The notes under the pieces are model-generated. The model had not been told where the DNA came from, did not search any database, and saw only the letters and a program-made list of their open reading frames with translations. A stretch of DNA of 64,000 nucleotides, from positions 1,798,001-1,862,000 of the forward strand of contig NC_135780.1 in assembly GCF_028453695.1 (NCBI RefSeq), given 5' to 3'. This document shows positions 56,681 through 64,000 of the stretch, in pieces. Origin of the DNA: Augochlora pura (taxonomy: Eukaryota; Arthropoda; Insecta; Hymenoptera; Halictidae). Position 1 is the stretch's first letter. Each line of letters starts with the position of its first letter. The translations under genes were made by a program, and so were the position numbers.

Positions 56681-57316
56681 GCACCTGTTCAGCCAGGCGA
56701 TCATGCAGTCCGGCTCGCCGACGGCGCCCTGGGCAATCATCTCGCGCGAGGAGTCGATAGTCAGGGGGATCCGACTGGCGGAGGCGGTCGGCTGCCCTCA
56801 CGACCGTAACAACCTGCAGGACGTGATCGATTGCCTGCTGGTCCAGGACCCGTTGGACCTCGTCAGCAACGAGTGGGGCACCCTCGGCATCTGCGAGTTC
56901 CCGTTCGTCCCGGTGATCGACGGCGCGTTTCTCGACGAGACGCCGCAACGGTCCCTCGCGACCTCCTCCTTCAAGAAAGCGAACATCATGATGGGCTCGA
57001 ACAGCGAGGAGGGATTTTACTTCATCATCTATTACCTGACCGAGCTGTTCCGCATCGACGGCGCCGAGGACGTCAAGGTGTCCAGGGAACAGTTCGTCAG
57101 CGCGATCTCCGAGCTGAACCCCTACGTGAACCTGCTCGGCAGGGAAGCCATCATCTACGAGTACACGAACTGGCTCCATCCCGACGATCCCCACGCCAAC
57201 CGGGACGCCCTCGACAAGATGGTCGGCGACTACCAGTTCACCTGCAACGTCAACGAGTTCGCCGAACGGTACGCGGAGACCGGGAACACCGTCTACATGT
57301 ACTACTACAAGCACAG
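56681..57316 (+). CDS. ace-1: acetylcholinesterase 1, internal exon c (catalytic glutamate)
   Basis: This is the largest exon seen (636 bp). It reads HLFSQAIMQSGSPTAPWAI, then GCPHDRNNLQDVIDCL, whose two cysteines fit the second conserved disulfide. Next is WGTLGICEFPFVPVIDGAFL, with the unpaired cysteine (codon 56892-56894) reported near the active-site mouth of insect ace-1 enzymes. SNSEEGFYFIIYYLTELF follows, where the second glutamate (57009-57011) is the triad acid by family alignment. The exon ends NRDALDKMVGDYQFTCNVNEF and YMYYYKHR, and the cysteine of FTCN should pair with the one in exon e. The acceptor is TTCGTTCCAG and the donor GTGAGA. Codon third positions are strongly G or C, unlike the flanking introns. 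A 488-bp intron separates it from exon b. Confidence 0.96.
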
Positions 57317-58188
57317 GTGAGAATCTTATTGCCGGCCGCCGTTAGGGGAGGATGCGGCAACTTAAACCGCGGACACTCGATACCGGCCGCCCCTTTCCGC
57401 ACGGAATTGCTTTCGCCAAATTGGACCGAAGCAGTTGAAGTTTCTCGAGATTGTGGAACAGCTGGATCTCTGGCAAACAATGCGTGCAACAGATGTTTGC
57501 AAAGTGTTGGCAACTGGTTCAAACGAGACAACAAATTTTCATCCAGAATCTTTTGATCGACGAATGATAAAATCTCTGATAATCTCCTGGTCAAAAGTAA
57601 CAACGTTAGCCAATTTCGATGAAATTTTCAAGCTGCATTGTTAACAAACATATTCAGCACCTTCTGTTTTCTCAAAAAAGAAAAAAACAGAGCAAATCAT
57701 TCGGTCCAATTTTAAAGAACTTATTCTGCTTTAAAAAAACGTTCACGCAAAATTTGTCCAGGATCGTGCTACCAACAATCAAAATGAAACACCGGAATGA
57801 ACTAAACAAAGCATGACGAACTCGTTAAATTATCCTCGGCAATCGAAACGGTCCTCGACCGGTAAGAAGACTATTCTCCCGCTATCCGAACCTCGGCTAT
57901 AATAAACAAGCCATTACGGCGTAGCAGAGAGCTAACCATTTTAAGGAAACCGAGATTTAATAACGCTCCCGACTAGCGAGAGGCCGTTTATTCAGCCAAG
58001 CAAGCTTCCGGCCGCTTCATGGTTTCATGAATTATTCCTCTTAAACCTGGATTTGCATAAGGAGCCGCGGCGGTCTAGCCACCGGCAGCGCCTCTCGGAG
58101 GGCTAATTTTACGAGATCGTCGCGCCCCGTGTTCCGGAATTGATGAACCTGCGGGATTCGGGGAGTAAACGCGCCGCCGTTTTTCCAG

Positions 58189-58350
58189 ATCCGCGAACAA
58201 TCCGTGGCCGAGGTGGACCGGCGTGATGCACGCGGACGAGATCAGCTACATCTTCGGGGAGCCGTTGGACGAGTCGAAGGGCTACACGCGGCAGGAGGTC
58301 TCCTTGTCCAAGAGGATGATGCGATACTGGACGAACTTTGCGAAAACTGG
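58189..58350 (+). CDS. ace-1: acetylcholinesterase 1, internal exon d (catalytic histidine)
   Basis: The first base completes the arginine codon left open by exon c, giving KHRSANNPWPRWTGVMHA. The histidine codon at 58229-58231 is the third member of the catalytic triad by alignment to the family. It continues DEISYIFGEPLDESKG, then RMMRYWTNFAKTG, the usual end of this block. The acceptor is GTTTTTCCAG and the donor is a strong GTGAGC. The residue after the histidine is alanine, where I expect glycine in most ace-1 proteins; this rests on general knowledge of the family. The downstream intron (58351-59880) is mostly nested MITEs. Confidence 0.95.
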
Positions 58351-58394
58351 GTGAGCAACCACGCTTAAGTATCTTCAACGCGCCGGGTTAGCGC

Positions 58395-58889
58395 TTAACC
58401 CCTTCCACTGTAATAACGAGTCAGACTCGTCGTGAAGATTTAATGCAAGCTCTACCAAATAGAAATATTGTTAATTTCTTCCACGTCGAAGTAAAAATAA
58501 ATTTTTCTGTTATCAAAGTATAGAAACGAAGGTAAATAAAGACGATATAGGAAACAAAAATTGTCTTGTCCTATTAGGAAAATTATTATCCGATTGCATT
58601 ATGATTCCTTTCACTTTGCGTTAATTAGCATTTATTTGTTCTTAATATTTTCTTTAATAGGACTAAGCAATTCTTATTTCTTATATTGTCTTTATTTATC
58701 TTCGTCTCTGTGCTTCGATAATAGAATCATTGAAGATGTCGATTCGAAATAAATTAATAATATTCATATTTAGTAGGTCATGCATGAAACCTTTCTCACG
58801 AGTCTCACTCGTTATTATAATGCAAGGGGTTAACTAGGAATAGGTGCTAATTGTCACAGCGTGAAAGGAGTGATAGTGCAAGGAATTAA
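58395..58889 (+). mobile_element. family B TTAA-MITE in an ace-1 intron, hosting another B
   Basis: TTAACCCCTTCCACTGTAAT with ACGAGTCAGACTCGT, ending GATAGTGCAAGGAATTAA. A reverse-oriented B copy (58586-58833) interrupts it. It lies wholly in the intron between exons d and e. Confidence 0.88.
58586..58833 (-). mobile_element. TTAA-MITE family B (nested in B)
   Basis: TTATCCGATTGCATTATGAT to ATAATGCAAGGGGTTAA with ACGAGTCTCACTCGT. It is 248 bp and the left end is degenerate. Confidence 0.85.
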
Positions 58890-59417
58890 CCCCTCGCGCT
58901 ACTTTTATCTTTGCAACAACGATGTTTAAATAATTTCTTAGGGGAGAAACAAAATCCATATTTATAGTTTGCTTACATTTACTTCTGGGCTTAAGCATTA
59001 ACCCTTTGACTACTGTTGGCGCCTATTGGCGTCCGAAACACGTGGCTTCCCGGTACTGTAGGCGCCAATAGGCGTCAAGATCAAATTTCGCCCCCGGTTA
59101 TTATTAAATTTGATTAATTATATATCGTGTAATATTTATGTTATATATTGTAATTAAAGCTTAAAATTATTGTTCACTTCAAGTAATATCGGTTTAATGT
59201 AATAGAATTCATTATCTTGAATATTTTAATATTCAAAAACATAATATTCGAAAAACTATGGCTATGCCAAAGTCTGCCGTAGCCAAAGGGTTAATAAGGA
59301 AACGACAGAAATTTGTTTCGACTTAAAGGAACGTAATAATATTCGTGCTTAACTGATCATTATTAGAAGTCACCATCACGAGGCAAACTCGTCAAAGTTT
59401 TTTTAACACGGGGTTAA
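58886..59417 (-). mobile_element. family B2 TTAA-MITE in an ace-1 intron, hosting family C
   Basis: It shares TTAA 58886-58889 with the preceding element. Starts CCCCTCGCGCTACTTTTATC and ends ACACGGGGTTAA. Family C (58998-59294) sits at an internal TTAA. Confidence 0.85.
58998..59294 (+). mobile_element. TTAA-MITE family C, copy 3 (nested)
   Basis: TTAACCCTTTGACTACTGTT to TGCCGTAGCCAAAGGGTTAA. The hairpin arms are GGCGCCTATTGGCG and GGCGCCAATAGGCG. It is 297 bp. Confidence 0.9.
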
Positions 59418-59457
59418 CCGAGTTAAAATCATCTGGGTCCGTCAAATTCTGCAATTA

Positions 59458-59704
59458 TTAACCCTTTGCGCTTGAATAATGACCCTGAGGCGCAATTAAG
59501 GATCCTTATATCGCATTCAAAAATAATTTTAATATCATCAATGCTTTTTCTATTTAAAAAACTGTTAGACGTGTAACTGTTTTATGAGACACAAGACACA
59601 ATGTTATAGGCATAAAATAACCTAAATCATATAAAATAGAAATACCGTTGTTGGTAAAACTATTTTGGATTTAGACTTAAAATGCTTTGTAAACGAAGGG
59701 TTAA
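59458..59704. mobile_element. TTAA-MITE family A, copy 6
   Basis: TTAACCCTTTGCGCTTGAAT to TTTGTAAACGAAGGGTTAA, 247 bp, more diverged than the other A copies. It lies in the same ace-1 intron. Confidence 0.8.
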
Positions 59705-59880
59705 TATTCTCTATAAGGGTATTCTCTGCAAAGAATATCGTCGAACAGTGGCTCGGCGCATAGACAAGTCGCGGTCTTATCGCCGAAGCCTACGATCGTA
59801 AAATTAAATAAATAAGAAATATGCAAACGAATTTCGCGAATATTTGAAGTAGCTGGTACTAAGCGGTTCGATTGTGACAG

Positions 59881-60056
59881 GGACCCGAACATGGGCGAAG
59901 ATACATCGCTATGGGGCATCCAGTGGCCGGTGCACACTGCCGCGAGTAAAGAGTACCTCACTCTGGACACGGACAGCCCCACGGTCGGCAACGGGCTCCG
60001 AGTGAAGCAGTGCACGTTCTGGAAAGAGTATCTTCCTCATCTTGTCGGAGTTACAT
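59881..60056 (+). CDS. ace-1: acetylcholinesterase 1, internal exon e (end of catalytic domain)
   Basis: The exon completes the glycine codon of exon d and reads GDPNMGEDTSLWGIQWPVH, then YLTLDTDSPTVGNGLRV and KQCTFWKEYLPHLVGVT. The cysteine of KQCTFW is the partner of the one in exon c (third disulfide). This closes the catalytic domain. A strong donor GTGAGT starts at 60057 and leaves one base (T) of the next codon, so a further exon encoding the C-terminal tail is expected. It is not recognisable in the remaining 3.9 kb. If the donor is not used, the frame stays open for 69 more codons and stops at 60263-60265 inside a MITE. Exons a-e total 1,497 bp (499 codons) of a protein that is usually well over 600 residues. 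Confidence 0.93.
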
Positions 60057-60254
60057 GTGAGTACACGGTTTCTTTATTCGTCCGACCAACGAGCGACGTA
60101 CTGTTATGCCGTGAGGGAGGAAAGGATGTAAGGTCCCTCGAGAAAACACCCTTCCTCCTCGTAACAATGTGGAGTTTATTAGAATTGGTCACAAACAGAA
60201 TTCACAAGAAAACAACTTCACCAGTTTTCGGATCTGCACTAGGCTGGCGCGAAT

Positions 60255-60775
60255 TTAACCCTTAAATGCATGAATTAATGAATTTTATTTAAAAATTAGG
60301 GTTATAATATTTCAAATGAGTGGAAATCGGGAAAAATATTAAAAAAAATTATAAGTCATATCTTATAGGGTTTTTATTGAAAAATATTAATGATTCATTT
60401 TTGGTACACTATGCAAAATAGACATAAAAATTCTTTAGTTAGTATGAAAGAGATTGAAGCAGTCGTTTCCTTAAAAAAGAAACCTTACCTTTAGAAAATA
60501 TTTTTTGTTTAACGAATACACCAAAATATTTCTAAATAATCCACTTCCAAAAGTACGTAAATGAACCCGCTATCAAAAATGCGCGCCAATTGGTATAACG
60601 TCAGAAAGATGCAAATATTGAAGTCAAATGTCATTATTTTAGTTAATTTCTGATAAGTCAATGGACAAAGGAATCACTGCCATTCAGCCAAATGTATCGA
60701 TATCAAAACTGTTGTCGGGTATCCGCGCAAAAAGTTATTGATTCAGTTTTGGGACTCTATGCATTTAAGGGTTAA
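60255..60775. mobile_element. TTAA-MITE family H, copy 2
   Basis: TTAACCCTTAAATGCATGAA to CTCTATGCATTTAAGGGTTAA, 521 bp. The left 45 bp match the arm at 11957. The AT-rich interior has no ORF. It lies about 200 bp after ace-1 exon e. Confidence 0.88.
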
Positions 60776-62541
60776 GAGTGGCCCATTTTGAGTTCCGACC
60801 CCTTTTATATATTCTTATCGAATGGACTTGGGCCTTGCCGCATTGGTCATAGGCCACGTAAGTCTATGACCAATAGTTCAAGGTATGAAATTTGGGCAAA
60901 ACGGGGCTGATTCATTCTGTTTTGCTCGGTACCTTATCTTAGGGGTGACGCAGCATAACAGTACCTCGCTCCGCGCGTTCACTACGTCCACGCGCGAACG
61001 ACGCGTTAAAATTGACAGAGCTCGTTGCTGTAGCGACAACAAATTTGGAATTCGCGTTATTGGAGAGTCCATTCGTGGCGGAATTATTCACGGGATTATT
61101 CGAATGCGGCAGATTCCCCGATCGGTAGATCGTGACACCTGTTGAGCGGAAGAATTTCTTGCAACCCGAGACAGATTTGTATCGATATCCGATTACCGTG
61201 CGTCCCAGCCACTTTGCTGGAAACCTTAAAGAATCAGCAGAAATCAAAGCGAACGTTCGGAAGGAAATTGCGGTCCTTCGTTCAACGGAGTCCAGTTTCG
61301 ACAAACGAGATTCCAGGGAGCCGCGAGAACGGGGGGTGCTGCGAGAGTCGGAGGGCAGTTGGAAAGGACTCGCGAAAGGGGTAGTCGGAAAGTTTCGCGA
61401 TGAAAAATCGCTGAAGGTCGCCACTCGAAGGCCGCTCGCCACCCGAGCTTCGAAATGAACCTTGTTAACCCGCGGCCAGCTGCTCTACGCGACGCTTTTT
61501 CCGGACCCTGTTGAACTCGATCCAGCAGGGGACACGCCGCGCCGGAAGCGAACGCGGCCAATAAAGTCTCCCCGCCGTCCCCCCGTTCACCAACTTCTTC
61601 CACCCCTAAATCCCGTTTCACGGCAGCTCGCTCGCTGACCCGGAAGAACCCGTTTCGGGCAACGTAAACAGAGAGGATCTCATCTTATCGTTTTCTTTAG
61701 TCTGGCTCCAAGACCCTCCGTTCTCGTTTTCAATGTCCTCTGCTCGAGTCGCGGCTGTCTCCAAAGGCTCTTTTGTCTTACGTACCCGGACAGGTGCCAA
61801 TATTCTTCTTGCCGGGAACTGAAATCGAATGTGCGGCTGTCAGCGACAAGCATCCTGTCCTTCCTCCGCGTCTGCCGAGATTTATACTCCGTATTCTTAT
61901 ACTTCGAGTTCAATCATCCTGAAGCCATTCCCGATCACTCCAAAAGTATCTATGTTTACCTCTATTTGTCAATCGATTCGATCATATTTTTAACGCTAAA
62001 TCCATCTGGCGCTAGAACCGATAGACGTGTCTTGTTTCGCAAAAATGACGAGACCGAATTCATTTCAACTTTTCGACGTTTTTACTGTAATACAATTTAT
62101 TTAATTATTCCCCTCGCATAGTGCTCATAATTCCAATATCGTTAAACTTAAGAATGTTTAACCGGTTGTTTCGACCTGTACAATGAACGCTGAGACAATA
62201 TTTGCTAGTTGTTTCTTCGAAAAACTAAGAACAGTTCTTGCTGACCAAAAGATAAGTTTAACACCCCATGGTGTACGATAATAATATTTTAGATTTTATG
62301 CATTTATTTTAAGAATTAATAACCTGAAAACTCTCGTTCATTGTCGAACAAAATTCTTATTTCTATTAGGTCCTTTATTTAATTTATCCTTAATTTTTGT
62401 CCTTAATCTTTATCCTTAATTTTTAATAAGTACTCGCTATTTCTCAAAAGATAGGCAAGCAAGAACTGTATGTTACCTTCAATTTCAGTGGATGATTGTT
62501 CACTATAGCGTCAACCGCGTGTTTGTTTATTGGTTCTGAAG
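60776..62541. other. non-coding DNA, probably ace-1 intron
   Basis: GC-richer around 61300-61700, otherwise mixed. I searched by eye for a hydrophobic C-terminal ace-1 exon and did not find one. No other gene is supported. Confidence 0.5.
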
Positions 62542-63573
62542 ATGTCTACTTTTGTGCCGAATAAAGTGGTTTTGCGGGCAATTTTATTGCACTACTTTAT
62601 TCAAAAGAAATCTACATCTGAAGCACACAGAATTCTTGCTAAGACTTACGGCGACAATGCTCTGTCGGATACGATATGCGGAGACTGGTTTCGACGCTTC
62701 AAAAATAATGATTTTGAACTTGAGGATAAGAAACGTTCTGGCGCACCGACAAAGTTTAAAGACGAAGAATTAGAGGAATTGCTTGATGAAGACCCATGTC
62801 AGACGCCGGTAGAGTTTGGAAAAATATTAAAAGTAGATGCGTCAACAGTTTCAAAACGTTTAAAAGGGTTAGGAATGATGCAGAAGCTGGGACATTAGAT
62901 GCTGTTTGAATTGAAGCCGAGAGACGTTGAACGGCGTTTTCTGATGTTTGAACTACTGCTTCAACGGCAGAAAAGAAAAGGTTTTTGCACCGTATCGTCA
63001 CTGCCGCTGAAAAGTGGATTCATTACGATAATCCAAATCGTAAAAAATCGTGGAGTAACCCAGTCATGCATCAACATCGTCTGCAAAACCAAATATCCAT
63101 GGTTCGAAGCTTCTTCTCCGCATTTGGTGGGATCAGAAGGGTGTAATTTATTATGAGCTGCTCGAAACGAATGAAACTATTACAGGAGATCGCTATAGAC
63201 TTCAATTGTTGCGTTTGAGTCGAGCCCTAAAAGAAAAACGACCACTATACGAGCAGAGACACGGCAAAGTCATTTTGTTACACGACGACGCTTGGCCACA
63301 TGTTGCAAAACCAGTGAAAACCTGGAAATGCTTAAATGAGAAGTTCTACCCCAGCCGCTGTATTCACCAGACATAGCTCCTTTCGATTTTTACCTATTCC
63401 GATCGATGGCACATGGCCTGACTGAGCAGTGCTCCCATTCTTACGAAGAAAGTATAAAATGGATCTGCTCATGAATTGCCTCAAAAGACGAACTGTTTTT
63501 CCGACACAAAATTCTTTTACTGCCAAAAAGATGGGAGAAAGTGGTGTCTAGTAATGGGTAATACTTTGATTGA
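62542..63573 (+). pseudogene. mariner transposase of a second lineage, broken
   Basis: The frame starts MSTFVPNKVVLRAILL and stays open for 118 codons through KSTSEAHRILAKTYGDNALS, WFRRFKNNDFELEDK and KLGH. A TAG at 62896 then replaces the expected tryptophan codon of the linker (WVP). Beyond it, FELKPRDVERRF, ELLLQRQKRKGF, YYELLETNETITGDRY, LLHDDAWPHVAKPVK and SPDIAPFDFYLF are recognisable across shifting frames, and SSNG-stop-YFD marks the end. The FELKPRDVERRF and DVEDK-like blocks place it near the mauritiana-type mariners of ants and flies. The expected aspartate-asparagine pair reads LLHDD here. Terminal repeats were not identified, so the ends of the element are unknown. It is non-functional. 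Confidence 0.88.
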
Positions 63574-64000
63574 ACTGATTTTGAACATAATATTTTAAAT
63601 AAAGTTTTTATTTTGGGAAGAAAGCAGCGAGAACTTATTCAAGGTCCTAATAATAAAAATCCGCCGTCGAATAATACGTAGTAACAGGTGCGGATCAGGA
63701 TCGCGGTCGTGGAGACACGTTCGCCCCTTCGAAAACAAGGCGAAAAACAAACCGACTGTCTCCCGAGACGCGCGACGTCCCGACGTCGAGTCCCCGGCAG
63801 GTTCTCTATCCATCATCGCTGAGACACGGACAGAAGTTCGATTCCCCGGGGGCCAGAGAAATTGAATCGGCCCAGGATGAGAAAGGAGAGAGAGCGGGGA
63901 ACGCTTGCACAGACGACCGCGAGCATTCAGACACGTGGCCAGAGATGAAACTTTTTAACGACTGATGTAAATCGTTAGTCGCGATCGTTTAACCCGACGA
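63574..64000. other. non-coding DNA to the window end
   Basis: Moderately GC-rich with no recognised gene. Probably still within the last visible ace-1 intron or beyond the gene. Confidence 0.45.

Noticed and set aside
63825..63865. tRNA-like B-box (GTTCGATTCCCC)
   Set aside because: No matching A-box or cloverleaf arms could be found around it.

Overview
The window looks like nuclear DNA of a hymenopteran insect (bee, ant or wasp). The reasons are one clear insect acetylcholinesterase gene of the ace-1 type, mariner and Tc1 relics of the kind common in Hymenoptera, sharp swings between GC-rich and AT-rich stretches, and many long GA/CT microsatellites. No bacterial-style genes, rRNA, tRNA or CRISPR array were seen. 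Three assembly gaps are present (12002-12101, 24732-24831, 52495-52994). The species cannot be fixed from sequence alone.

The one confident gene is acetylcholinesterase 1 on the + strand. Five internal exons (54314-54544, 55901-56192, 56681-57316, 58189-58350, 59881-60056) join in phase to 499 codons. They carry the oxyanion-hole glycines, the GESAG serine, the catalytic glutamate and histidine, and the paired cysteines. The 5' exons (start codon, signal peptide) and the 3' exon (C-terminal tail) are not visible. A possible terminal coding exon of a different gene lies at 38185-38339, and a weak exon candidate at 18928-19021.

The rest is non-coding and shaped by transposons. I count about 40 two-ended short elements of the piggyBac-like MITE type (usually 240-290 bp, flanked by TTAA, most beginning CCC). 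I sort them into families A (CCCTTTGCACTCG), B and B2 (CCCCTTGCACTA or CCCCTTGCAGTAC), C (CCCTTTGACTACTG), D (CACGTTCCGTGCCA), E, F (CCTTTTAGATAC), H (CCCTTAAATGCATG), J, K, M, O, Q and R, plus one-sided or doubtful copies. By adding lengths they cover roughly 11 kb. They nest inside one another, inside a mariner copy and inside an ace-1 intron. Many carry a family-specific perfect palindrome just inside one end, often centred on TATA. No piggyBac transposase ORF is visible, so all would be mobilised in trans.

Other transposons are a mariner with both ends (26840-28359) interrupted by MITEs, a 5' stub of the same mariner (18296-18447), a mariner fragment on the minus strand (35215-35575), a second mariner lineage with a decayed transposase (62542-63573), a deleted Tc1 element (44274-45210), and two TA-flanked non-autonomous elements (6341-7014 and 9055-9425).

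Layout: 1-7 kb dense MITEs with GC-rich blocks; 7-24 kb mostly GC-rich non-coding DNA, microsatellites and minisatellites with scattered MITEs; 24-37 kb MITEs and mariners; 37-40 kb candidate terminal exon and GC-rich tract; 40-52 kb densest nested MITEs plus Tc1; 53.5-60.1 kb ace-1; 60-64 kb a MITE and a mariner relic.
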